Source: Beroe forskalii
Taxonomy: Eukaryota; Ctenophora; Nuda; Beroida; Beroidae
Length of the DNA: 64,000 nt
NCBI GenBank assembly: GCA_011033025.1
Contig: WFMF01000003.1
Location: 2,015,483-2,079,482 of the forward strand
Direction of reading: 5' to 3'
This document shows positions 53,033-64,000 of this stretch, piece after piece. Each line of letters starts with the position of its first letter. Position 1 is the stretch's first letter. The notes beneath the pieces are model-generated. The model saw only the letters and a list, made by a program, of their open reading frames with translations, was not told the origin of the DNA and searched no databases. The position numbers and the translations under genes were made by a program.

Positions 53033-56000
53033 TCAATCCGGCCAGCCATTTTGGGCTTCCCACAGGAATTTGGTAATCTGTCCCTTGAATGTCGAGATGG
53101 CAGGAACTTTTAATGGTATATGGAATCTTGTTCCATATTTCCATTGTTCTCCAGAAGAATGATTTTTAAAAACCCTCCGACACTTTTTAATAGTACACTT
53201 AATCCTGGTTTTATCATCCTTATTAATAACAGCAGAATTTTTCCGTGTATACCGTAGCTCATCAGGGTTTAGGAGTTCAAATTCAGCTGGGAGGTTAATG
53301 ATGACAAGATTATTGATAATTTTTATAAAATAGGCAGAGATCATTAAGATAGAATTTCATCTTAATAGGTAATATAGACAGTTCTCTCTGTTTTCAAAAT
53401 ACTCACTATCAGTATAATGATTAAACCTCTCACCAAGAATCCATTTTATAGCCTGTTTTTGAATGCCATCAAAAGGTGCTATTTGATTGTTACTTAAAAG
53501 GACGCCATAGAATGGAGCAATGTTCAAAAATTGAACGAACAATACTTAGGTAGAATACTCTCTTTTGTTTTCTATCCAATGTAAAATGGCATGTACGCAT
53601 TAACAACCCTAGTTTAGACCGGGCGTTAGCAACAAGCTTATCACAGTGATCCTTCCATGAGAGTTTCCCATTAACATATACTCCCAGATCCTTCTGAGAG
53701 TCGACATAATCAATAAAAACACGACCGAGTTTATAATTAAATACTGTACATGGGAGATTATGTAGGATATTGATTTTGTTTGTGACTGATAGGGCTTTTA
53801 CATTTTGAAGGGTGGAATTTCATCTTGTTTTTTGGTGGCCCCAAGCCTGGAGGTTATCTATATCAGTCTGGAGAGCAAAATGATCATCCGATGTGATGAT
53901 TTCCCTCCATATTTTAGTGTCGTCATGTACAAAACAATTTGGGTTCCCTCAGAGATACAGGAAAACATGTCGTTAATAAATAATACAAATAGGAGCGGGC
54001 CGAGGATGGAACCCTGCGGCACACCTGAATCTACACTGGAGGGGGTCGATGTGGCTCCTCCTATGACCACTTGCTGCAGTCGACCTTCCAGATAAGACTT
54101 GATGAACCTAAGCATAAGCCCATCGATATTAAATTCATACTTCAGTTTTATGTAGTATGATGTCATGAGACACACTGTCAAAGGCTTTCGCAAAGTCGAA
54201 GTAAATTATATTAGCAGTAGTCCTTTATTGATATTAAGACTAAGGTCATGTATAAAAGGACCATCTGTGTTGTACATGACTTAGAATTGACAAAACCATG
54301 TTGTCGAGAATCTAGAGAATTTTCATGAGCAATAAAAAGTTCCTTGTGTATGCACCTCAAAAACTTTCATGACAAGTGAAGTTAAAGAAATTGGTCTATA
54401 ATTACCGACACAGCCCTTATCTTCTTTTTTATGCACTGGCACAACGGAAGCAAGTTTCCAGTCGTTTGGAATAATTCCTGAGACGAAGGATATATTAAAA
54501 AAGCAGCGTAAGTGGTTTGGCTATACTAAACACAGTTTTTAAGAACCATACCATGGATACCATCAGGGCCGGCGGCTTTATTCGGGTTGACATTTTTCAA
54601 TAGTAACATGACATCCAACACATGGAATTCTAGGTCTAGAAAACTTCTATTGGCACTCATATCAATGTCAATATCGTATTTGCTTTTATCAGAGAACTGG
54701 TCACAGAAGAAGGCATTAAATAAGTCGGCTTGATCAGAAGGTTTCGTGCGATACTTACCTTTTGTAGTGTACAGTTTCAGGTATTCTTGTTGACTTAGTT
54801 TTGGATTTGACATGCCTCCAAAATTTCTTCGAGACGAGGGCTGGGTCGGTATCATCTTCTACACTTAATCTCATTTTCTCGTCCATAACTTTCTTAAAAT
54901 CACTTCTTAGTTGTCGAAATTTTTTTGTGATCCTCCTCTGTACCAGCTGAGGAATTTGCTTTGGCCCTCCACTTTTCCTTTTCTCGAAGTACCTTTGCAC
55001 AGTCCGAGTCAAACCATGGTGGTTGAAATTGATATTTGATAGACTTTTAGGAATATATTTGTCACATAGCTTACTCAGGACTGTTTGAAAATTTCCCAGG
55101 ATTCGCATGGGTCGTGACTGCCAATAATTCTATCCCAGTCTAATTTCTTCATATCATAATTTAGATTTTTCCAGTCAGCTTTTTATGATAATTATACATT
55201 GATCTCTTTGGAAATTTTTTATGTGCTATATTAACTTTTAGCGAGAATTTAATTCCAAAATGATCTGATGAGCAGGCCTCTTTATAACCCATTACACTAA
55301 CATCTTCAATCAACTCTGGAACATTGGTGAATAGTAAATCAAGCATATTCCCGTTTTTATGAGTCGGTTTAGTTATCAGTTGAGAGTGGTTGAGATCAAG
55401 CATAAATAAATTGACAAACTTTTTATGCAGCTCAACGGAGGTGCTTTCGTCAGGCCACGAAATTTCAGGGAAATTTAGGTCCCCGATGAGGATATGTTTG
55501 TCTAATTTTTTCTTAGCAGCCAGAGTGGTGAGATATGTTTTAACAGATTCAAAATTTTCAAGCCCAAGGTTACCAACACGATAGAATGTTGAGAGATTTA
55601 ACCTTTTACCTGTTGGCAGTTTGAAATTCAATGTTAAAATTTCAGCTAATGCTTTCACCGAACTAACTCTGGTACTTTCTAGGGCTATGTCAAGTCGATG
55701 CGCTATTAAAACACCACCACCAAACCTACGGTATTTTTTAGGGTTGCTTGGATCCCAGGGATGTGTTTCACCGGACCTGTCGGCTCTATAAATTTTATAA
55801 GAATCAGGAGGAAAAATTTCGTTGTCTAGAATAGATTTCTTTAGCCAGGTTTCATTTAGAATGATAATATCAGGTTTTTCAGTGAAAATAAAGCCATGAA
55901 GTTCGTGGACTTTTTCATATTCAATGGAGGGGAGTCAGACTTAAGGTGATTTGGGTTTACAAAGCCTTGGACATTATTGTAGAAAACTTTAAGTGGTCTG

Positions 56001-56045
56001 AACGTTGCCCTTATTGGGCCTGGGTTGACTATACGACGTAGCCAG
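53033..56045 (-). mobile_element. CR1-like LINE, decayed, endonuclease to C-terminus
   Basis: Minus-strand pieces in order: LKVFYNNVQGFVNP (start of the endonuclease, near 56000), LIGDLNFPEISWPDESTS and SSDHFGIKFSL (endonuclease, 55658-55161), NPNKAAGPDGIHG (RT start, about 54560), SGVPQGSILGPLLFVLFIND (RT motif B, about 54000), and a C-terminal piece ending at 53033. At least five frame changes or stops separate the pieces. ORF1 is absent. Confidence 0.85.
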
Positions 56046-57636
56046 AGGGTATGCAGACTATGCATTGCATACCCTGAGAAACTCCTTTGCATAGTCTGAG
56101 ATTTTTGGAGAAAATTTGCATACCCTGAAATTCCAGTGTGTAGAAATGCACACAAAGTTCCCTTGAAATTCCCATATCACTATTGCATTGCAGATCATTG
56201 CTACACTCAGAACTGATTGATTCTTGTGCAAATTGAAATATAATTCCACACAATTTACGGGATGATGACAGCATTCCTCCGGTATATGTAAATAAACAGG
56301 AGAGTGCAAAGGCATTGCTATTGCTTATGCTATAGAACTGATTGATTCTTGTGAAACATAATTCCGCAAAATTTACAGGAAGATGACAGCATTACTCCAA
56401 ATATGTAAACAGGGAAGGGCAAAGGCAATCAAACTTGTCGTGTAACCTTATTAAGATTGATGTTATATTCTAACCCCAAATTGAATGACAATCTGAAAGT
56501 CTGAAGTGGTTAATGACGTGTGACATGAGACTGCGTCGTCTTTGGAAACTTTAGGCATTAACAGAGAGAGAAGGAGATGGGTTACAATAACAGGGGTCAA
56601 TGGTTTCCTTTGAAGAAGCATTAGCCAAAAACGGTGATCTAATAAAATATTCGGCCAATATTATTTTAATTTGACAAAGAAAGCAATATATCAACTGCAT
56701 CAAAGATTTCTATTGACCTCATCTGTGATACCTAATTTTCTAATTTTGTAATTTTTGTTTGCCCTGTTGATTTCTTGATTTGGAATTGTGCTTGCTGAGA
56801 GATAAATGATTGGCGATTCTTGGAACTGACATAGGTATGAACTAAAGCATTCAAGTTGCAGCTCTTAAGGCCGAAACAGCTCAGTCTTTTCTCTTTTTGC
56901 CCTGCATACTAAGGTTGATTCATTGGGATGCTTAGTGTTTATATTCTTAAGTACATACTTACATAACAGCAAGGTTGTTGATTATGTATTTGAAAAAAAA
57001 AATTAAAACACCCATATTTTCACGTAGGTACCTATCTGTATTTTATTTTGACTGAAAGTCATGGCTATCCGTATTTTGTTACTCTGCTGTATTATAGTAT
57101 TATAGGTACCTATTCTCAATTGAAATACGCACTATGCAGTACAATGTCGCAATTTTACCAGTTTAGACGTTTCAAAAGCTTTGAGGGCCATTGACGTCAG
57201 TTTTTTTTTTTAATTTCTAAATTTAATTTCAATGCCAACACTGGTCACTATTGGCCATTGGATATTATAAAGCAATCGAGTTGCGATTTGACTGTGAACT
57301 CGCACGTACAAAGTTTGCTCTTTCATGACGATTTCGGGATTTCAACGCATAAGGAAATTTAACCTCTAAACTCCGAGTCCGACGATATCAATTCCGATTT
57401 CTTGCCATCATTCTTTTAAATTAAATGTTTCATATTGTCAAAACAATTGATTTGTTGTTTTCAATGAATCGCTATTTTATTACGACACTGTCGTCAGCCA
57501 CACTGAAGATCCATTGCCAAAAATTCGGCATTTGCATTAAATTGATAAATCATACCTACTGTACGTATTTTTGAAAAACTTGATACATATTTTTACATTA
57601 AACTGCCGTATTTTCCTCTCTTCACGTACTTTTTGC
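56046..57636. other. Unannotated stretch, possible large DNA element
   Basis: Begins with AGAGGGTATGCAGACTATGC and nearby inverted words GCATACCCTGA. A related end (complement CCAGGTTATGCATCACATG) lies at about 58315, so 56033-58315 may be one element. No coding content seen. Confidence 0.3.
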
Positions 57637-58055
57637 GTACCTTATTCATTATTGGCCTTTATCAAGCCGGCCTTTTTTTAAATAACCGGCCTTATGGACA
57701 AAAATGGACCCTTTCTAAACCATTTTAACCAGCCCCTTGGACAAAAATCTTTCAAGTAGCTGCCAAACCAAGAAATTTTAGCCCAAAAAGTGCCATGAAA
57801 ACCAATTTATACTCAGCAAATTGCATCAAAAACCTAAATTCCGGTCTGTTATCATCATTTAGGTCATTATCTGTGTTATATAATGACGGTTAAATTAAAC
57901 TAAAAGTGCAAAAGCCAAGTTATAAAAGTTTCATTTGACCAAAATTATCTGGCCTTTTATTTAATCGGCCCCATTTTAACCGGCCCTTTGAACAAAAAAA
58001 TCAAAGTCGTTTTTGTCCTTAAGGGCCGGTTAAACAAAGGCCAATAAGGTACCTA
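57637..58055. mobile_element. MITE with ACCTTATTGGCC ends
   Basis: Right end GGCCGGTTAAACAAAGGCCA followed by ATAAGGTACC; left end TACCTTATT, a 4-bp insertion, ATTGGCCTTTATCAAGCCGG. Internal repeats of AACCGGCCC/AACCAGCCC followed by TTGGACAAAAA add to the fold. No coding content. Confidence 0.75.
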
Positions 58056-58327
58056 TTTCGGATATTCAACGACCAGAATCGAAATTTTCAATTTAAATAC
58101 TAATAGTTACGTAATACGTATTTTTTTAAAAAACACGTTTTCCTTTGAAAACTGGTTCAGACTTGCAGATATTAGCGTAGGTGCCTAATACGTAATTCAA
58201 TCAAAAGACACTTAATGAAATTAATCAATTAACAATGCGAACGAGGTGATTCAGCGCGAAGTGCTGAATCGCCAAGGGAGCTCTGAAAAAGTCTGCATAC
58301 TCTTGAACATGTGATGCATAACCTGGG

Positions 58328-58605
58328 GGACCTCTGTTAACTTGATAGGTCCCCTGTTAGTGACTCTGTTTAGGGACCTCTGTTTACTTGATAGGGTCCC
58401 CTGTTAGTGATAGGGACCTCTGTTTACTTGATAGGGTCCCCTGTTAGTGATAGGGACCTCTGTTTACTTGATAGGGTCCCCTGTTAGTGACAGGGACCTC
58501 TGTTAACTTGATAGGGTCCCCTGTTAGTGATAGGGCCTCTGTTCACTTGATAAGGTCCCCCTGTTAACTTGATAGGGTCCCTGTTAGTGATAGAGGACCT
58601 CTGTT
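58328..58605. repeat. Second block of the 40-bp minisatellite, about 7 copies
   Basis: Same unit as 50693-52358. The run 58377-58575 reproduces, in order, the variant copies found at 51447-51645 (including the GTGACAGGGACC and GATAAGGTCCCC variants). It directly abuts the 41-bp array. Confidence 0.93.
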
Positions 58606-61290
58606 AACTCTATTTCCCAGTAAACTCACTGCAACTCACTCTAAGACCCTATTTCCCAATAAACTCACTGCAACTTACTCTAAGACCCCTATTTCCCAGT
58701 AAACTCACTGCAACTCACTCTAAGACCCCTATTTCCCCAGTAAACTCACTGCAACTCACTCTAAGACCCCTATTTCCCCAATAAACTCACTGCAACTCCC
58801 TAAGACCCCTATTTCCCAGTAAACTCACTGCAACTCACTCTAAGACCCCTATTTACCCAGTAAACTCACTGCAACTCACTCTAAGACCCTATTTCCCCAG
58901 TAAACTCACTGCAACTCACTCTAAGACCCTGCAGTAAACTCACTGCTCACTCTAAGACCCCTATTTCCCCAGTAAACTCACTGCAACTCACTCTAAGACC
59001 CCTATTTCCCAATTAACTCACTGCAACTCACTCTAAGACCCTATTTCCCATAAACTCACTGCAACTCACTCTAAGACCCCTATTTCCCCAATAAAACTCA
59101 CTGCAACTCACTCTAAGACCCTATTTCCCAGTAAACTCACTGCAACTCACTCTAAGACCCCTATTTCCCCAATAAACTCACTGCAACTCACTCTAAGACC
59201 CCTATTTCCCCAGTAAACTCACTGCAACTCACTCAAGACCCCTATTTCCCCAGTAAACTCACGCAACTCACTCTAAGACCCCTATTTCCCCAGTAAACTC
59301 ACTGCAACTCACTCTAAGACCCTATTTCCTGAACTCACTGCAACTAAAGACCCCTATTTCCCCAGTAAACTCACTGCAACTCACTCTAAGACCCCTATTT
59401 CCCCATAAACTCACTGCAACTCACTCTAAGACCCCTATTTCCCAGTAAACTCACTGCAACTCACTCTAAGACCCCTATTTCCCAGTAAACTCACTGCAAC
59501 TCACTCTAAGACCCTCTATTTCCCCGATAAACTCACTGCAACTCACTCTAAGACCCTATTTCCCCAGTAAACTCACTGCAACTCACTCTAAGACCCCCTA
59601 TTTCCCAGTAAACTCACTGCAACTCACTCTAAGACCCCCTATTTCCCCAGTAAACTCACTGCAACTCACTCTAAGACCCCTATTTCCCCAGTAAACTCAC
59701 TGCAACTCACTCTAAGACCCCTATTTCCCCAGTAAACTCACTGCAACTCACTCTAAGACCCCTATTTACCCAATAAACTCACTGCAACTCACTCTAAGAC
59801 CCCTATTTCCCCAGTAAACTCACTGCAACTCACTCTAAGACCCCTATTTCCCCAGTAAACTCACTGCAACTCACTCTAAGACCCCTATTTCCCCAGTAAA
59901 CTCACTGCAACTTACTCTAAGACCCCTATTTCCCCAGCAAACTCACTGCAACTCACTCTAAGACCCTATTTCCCCAGTAAACTCACTTTCTAAGACCCCT
60001 AGTAAACTCACTGCAACTCACTCTAAGACCCCTCTATTCCCCCAGTAAACTCACTGCAACTCACTCTAAGACCCCTATTTCCCAGTAAACTCACTGCAAC
60101 TCACTCTAAGACCCCTATTTCCCCAGTAAACTCACTGCAACTCACTCTAAGACCCCTGTTTCCCCAGTAAACTCCTGCAACTCACTCTAAGACCCCTATT
60201 TCCCCAGTAAACTCTGCAACTCACTCTAAGACCCCCTATTTCCCCCAGTAAACTCACTGCAACTCACTCTAAGACCCCTATTTCCCCAGTAAACTCACTG
60301 CAACTCACTCTAAGACCCCTATTTCCCCAGTAAACTCACTGCAACTCACTCTAAGACCCCTATTTCCCCAGTAAACTCACTGCAACTCACTCTAAGACCC
60401 CTATTTCCCCAGTAAACTCACTGCAACTCACTCTAAGACCCCTATTTCCCCAGTAAACTCACTGCAACTCACTCTAAGACCCCTATTTCCCCAGTAACTC
60501 ACTCACCTAAGACCCCTATTTCCCCAGTAAACTCACTGCAACTCACTCTAAGACCCCTATTTCCCCAGTAAACTCACTGCCCTCTAAGACCCCTATTTCC
60601 CAGTAAACTCACTGCAACTCACTCTAAGACCCCTATTTCCCCAGTAAACTCACTGCAACTCACTCCTAAGACCCCTAAGACCCCTATTTAAGACCCCCCC
60701 AGTAAACTCACTGCAACTCACTCTAAGACCCCTATTTCCCCAGTAAACTCACTGCAACTCACTCTAAGACCCCTATTTCCCCCCCAGTAAACTCACTGCA
60801 ACTCACTCTAAGACCCCTATTTCCAGTAAACTCACTGCAACTCACTCTAAGACCCCTATTTCCCCAGTAAACTCACTGCAACTCACTCTAAGACCCCTAT
60901 TTCCCCAGTAAACTCACTGCAACTCACTCTAAGACCCCTATTTCCCCAGTAAACTCACTGCAACTCACTCTAAGACCCCTATTTCCTGAACTCACTCTAA
61001 GACCCCTATTTCCCCAGTAAACTCACTGCAACTCACTCTAAGACCCCTATTTCCCCAGTAAACTCACTGCAACTCACTCTAAGACCCCTATTTCCCCAGT
61101 AAACTCACTGCAACTCACTCTAAGACCCCTATTTCCCCAGTAAACTCACTGCAACTCACTCTAAGACCCCTATTTCCCCAGTAAACTCACTGCAACTCAC
61201 TCTAAGACCCCTATTTCCCCAGTAAACTCACTGCAACTCACTCTAAGACCCCTATTTCCCCAGTAAACTCACTGCAAACTCGCTGTAAAC
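58606..61290. repeat. 41-bp minisatellite, about 65 copies
   Basis: Unit: CAGTAAACTCACTGCAACTC then ACTCTAAGACCCCTATTTCCC, with unit lengths of about 39-42 bp because of C-run changes and several truncated copies. On the minus strand each unit has AGAGTGAGTTGCAGTGAGTT, i.e. two 5'-splice-site-like GTGAGT words. The array lies in an intron or 3' flank of the minus-strand gene whose exon ends at 61314. Confidence 0.97.
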
Positions 61291-61313
61291 TCACTGTGAA
61301 CCCCTCAACTCAC

Positions 61314-62566
61314 TCTGAAGGTGCTGGTGGTGTTGGGGCGACTGTCTGAAGCGTAGAAGTTCCTGATACTCCGCCTGGGAATGTTCACACGTTTCAGTAC
61401 AGTTCAGAGAAGAAATACATTAGGCCAGTAATGCGCGCACTGTAATTTGCGCGTTTTTTCGACGGATCTTATGATCGATCCATGTGAATTGTGAGCACAC
61501 AGTCGTTTGAGGGTCTGTATAGGAGGTCTCACTCTCATGGCCAGGCTCACCTGGAGTCCTCTGGTTGAGCGCTGACTGCTCGGGACTCCCCGTTCCGGCC
61601 AGCTATCTTAGGGTTGAAGTGCTCGCTGGACTCGTGCGCGTATTCAGAGGTGAGGGGTGGCAGACGTCGCGGCTGCTGCCGTCTGGGAGAGAGACAAAGT
61701 GAGGGAAAGGTGAGGGAGACATTGTGAGAGAATAAGGTTCTAGAGATGGTTAGATGGTTAGTTCATTAAGTTGAGACGTTCCAGTGATAGGTATCCTAAG
61801 AATGTAAGAAAGGGGTGTATTTTACTCACAGCTGCCTGCCTCTGAGTCCGGCTGAGGAGATGTTCTCTGACGCAGACACGTTGAATATCGGCGACTGGAA
61901 TGTCTTAATGTTTCATGTTAGTCGGGAAGGAAGGATCACAAATTAGCAAGTAATAGTTAGAAATGAATTCTGTCATTGGCTTGACATGCCAAATATAAGT
62001 GAGAAACTAACTAAAAAAAAGAACACACAGCATATCTTACAAGGATCTTAGCTCTGTCGACGGGAGGGAGGAGGTGGTCGCGGGACTTCTGGCGGAGGGG
62101 CAGCAGACTCCCCAGCCCACTCACAGACTTCACGTTAGGGAGCCTACTGGACTGGGGGCGCCCCACTTGCGACGACAAGTCTCTGAAAATACTGTCACAC
62201 TCGTGTGAATGGTGGAGTGTGGCGGGGTGATGCTCGAATTGGGGCACATGCAAAGATTCAAAGGTCATCTGATCTAGAGGCTCCAAGATTTGCTTAAATC
62301 GCATTGTTCAAGAAGGCCATAAAAGTTAAGTAGATGCTTGAAAATTGCTTTATATATTCTATCACGACCTTTCAATACCCAAAAAAGGGAGGTCTCAGTA
62401 ACACAAGTTAAACGTACGTTTGCTGGGAGCTGCTTCTCTCCTGGAGAGGCACCCTCCTGATGGTCATCACGTCCTGCAGCCCCCTGCTCTCTCGGGGACT
62501 GGGGGGCATCAGGGGCCGCGGCAACGACCTCCGACTCAGGATGTCAGGCAGCATCCCCGTGCAGAT
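61314..62566 (-). CDS. Unrecognised gene, five chained exons
   Basis: Exons 62566-62418, 62182-62041, 61894-61830, 61682-61551 and 61374-61314 are joined by GT-AG introns with matching phases. The product is Ser/Arg/Pro-rich and looks disordered, with segments such as RRSLPRPLMPPSPRESRG, SGLGSLLPLRQKSRDHLLPP, SPIFNVSASENISSAGLRGR and HESSEHFNPKIAGRNGESRA. No domain recognised. The exon GC content is clearly higher than that of the flanking introns. The last donor (TTCAGA|GTGAGTTG) is 24 bp from the 41-bp array. The downstream end of the gene is not found. Confidence 0.6.
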
Positions 62567-62992
62567 CTGAGGGAGGGTGGTTATTTTGCAGGGGGGTTGA
62601 GGGGGCTAAGGTACTGAGGGGGTTTATTCGGGGGTAAGAATGGGGTATGGAACGAAAATCGACAATAGTTTGATGAGGAAAGTGATAGAATGTCTTTAAA
62701 TCTTCAACCTTTGCGATGAGGGGTTCTGAGGTGTCCATGCAATCCGTCCAAAGGTTCTCAAAGACCAAGCTATGGATTGTGTGGCGTCTGTGAGACTTGG
62801 GCGTGATTGGGGGAAATCCTGAAATCAGGGACCATTGTCAACAGAAACACTTTGCGATAGAAATGGCAGATTTCACGGCACATTGGAAAAATGCTGAGTA
62901 CTTGTAGACACGCAACTCGCCTAGTGAGCTGCGTCAATATTTCGTATTGACACAGTACAGTATCTTGTAGAACAACCCTCCTAACTCCTAAC

Positions 62993-63556
62993 CTGGTTTT
63001 TGGTGGTATTTGTAGTACACTTGAGCGACAGAACTGAACGACTCCGGCTTATCAAGTGCCAAATACTCTTCATTGTTTCCCTCTGAAACAGAATACCATT
63101 GCACATGTTTTTTCACAGGGGAATATGTACTCCCGTGGGAACATTGAGCAATCTTACAGTTGAGTGAGAAATCTGGGTACTTCTGAAACTGCCACACCGG
63201 CGCCGTTTGTTCGCGCGTGATACTCGTAAAATCACGTACGTTCACGATGCGCGCGACTTGGAAAATTCAGAACGTTTATCGTTTCAAATAATTGCTGGTA
63301 AAAGGAAACACCCTCGCTGCTCCTGAAAGTACCTGAAGCGAGTATCTCCTCTTCAGAGTTGGGGGGTTTGTGGAATTGTTTGATTTTGTTGCCCTCTAAA
63401 ACGAGGGGAGTGCTGGGTTGCTCAGGCGGGGGGCTGCCAGGGGGCCGGGACAGCGACCTGTCCAGGAGCAGGTCCAACTCCTGCCGGGACAGATCCTCCC
63501 GCGAGATGAACTCTGTCCCGTTGTCAGAGGACAGACACACCTGCCTCCCCAGTATC
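62993..63556 (-). CDS. Unrecognised gene, probable upstream exons
   Basis: Two open segments with splice-like borders: 63556-63333 (acceptor GACCACAG, donor CTTCAG|GTACTT), encoding ILGRQVCLSSDNGTEFISRE, a Leu-rich DLLLDRSLSRPPGSPPP and more; and 63182-62993 (acceptor GTTTCAG, donor CAG|GTTAGG), encoding KYPDFSLNCKIAQCSHGSTY and ALDKPESFSSVAQVYYKYHQ. Their phases do not join directly to each other in the frame with no stops, so one border is wrong or an exon is missing. Probably the same gene as 61314-62566. Confidence 0.45.
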
Positions 63557-63917
63557 CTGTGGTCGGTATTAGTTAACTGAGGATCCTGGTGGGGGGGGGT
63601 GTGTCGTCATCGAATTAATGATTATCCTGGGGGACGTCATCATTGGTGTGATACTCAACCCAGCACCAGGAATCATGAAATTAGAACTTGAAATAGCAAT
63701 AACAAATCAAGTATTTGGGGAATGGGGATCTAGTATATAAACTATATTTGCACATTCATCTGCAAGGTATCCTGAAGTGTGGGAACATTTCTGTCCATTC
63801 TGAGATCTCCCTTTCCATATTTTTAGTGACACCTGCAAAGTGAGGGTTCAAAATATCAGCGGATACAACCCAATTCAAACACGATGTCGGCATGGATGAC
63901 ACATTGATAACTTGAAA

Positions 63918-64000
63918 CACAAGGAAATATCCTGAGAGGAACCTGCAAAGTGAGACACAAGTAAATACCCTGAGAGGTACCTGCAAAGTGAAACACAAGG
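63918..64000. repeat. 38-bp tandem repeat at the right window edge
   Basis: Just over two units of CACAAGGAAATATCCTGAGA then GGAACCTGCAAAGTGAGA. On the minus strand each unit carries CACTTTGCAG|GT, a 3'-splice-site-like word also present once at about 63831-63840. Confidence 0.8.

Noticed and set aside
58328-61290. Minisatellites as a CRISPR array
   Set aside because: Units are contiguous with no unique spacers, and the context is a spliced eukaryotic genome.
63756-63840. Possible exon encoding GVTKNMEREISEWTEMFPHF
   Set aside because: Good acceptor (CACTTTGCAG) but no donor before the stop and no support linking it to the neighbouring exons; too weak to list as a gene.

Overview
The window is metazoan nuclear DNA, probably from a marine invertebrate. 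It has spliced protein-coding genes with GT-AG introns, several non-LTR retrotransposons, a tRNA-derived SINE, many inverted-repeat elements and large minisatellite arrays. I could not place the species from the sequence alone.

Region 1 (about 1-30 kb) is gene-rich, and every host gene found lies on the minus strand. From low to high coordinate these are: a PNISR-like SR-rich splicing cofactor (about 1.5-4.3 kb, perhaps to 5.2 kb); an unrecognised short gene starting at 6304; a complete histone deacetylase 8 (HDAC8; 8 exons, 361 aa); a PHF14-type PHD-finger protein encoded in one uninterrupted 1042-codon frame; an unrecognised gene whose first exon resembles the PHF14 N-terminus; and a complete DDX56-type DEAD-box helicase (6 exons, 534 aa). 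Five start codons (HDAC8, PHF14, DDX56 and both unrecognised genes) have an AG only 1-3 bases upstream, two or three of them with a good pyrimidine tract. This is what spliced-leader trans-splicing into a head-to-tail gene row would look like. HDAC8 intron 3 holds a 3-kb foldback element built of 171-bp repeats. DDX56 intron 5 holds a 3.3-kb element with about 330-bp inverted repeats, at least three short genes and three TATA boxes.

Region 2 (about 28-44 kb) is a graveyard of non-LTR retrotransposons: a CR1/L2-like 3' fragment (28.2 kb); an ORF1 fragment split by a 2.06-kb TIR element with a 6-bp target duplication (30.5-33.1 kb); a CR1/L2-like reverse-transcriptase copy (33.4-35.0 kb); and a nearly whole Jockey/I-like element on the minus strand (37.5-43.2 kb) whose ORF1 seems to combine SAP-like, PHD-like and CCHC zinc-knuckle segments. 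Small foldback MITEs lie between them.

Region 3 (about 44.6-61.3 kb) is dominated by tandem repeats: a roughly 1-kb satellite-like array, a 40-bp minisatellite (about 41 copies), a decayed CR1-like LINE, a second short block of the same 40-bp repeat, and a 41-bp minisatellite (about 65 copies).

Region 4 (61.3-64 kb) carries exons of another minus-strand gene, unrecognised and low-complexity. Its last visible donor site lies 24 bp from the 41-bp array, and each array unit repeats that donor motif.
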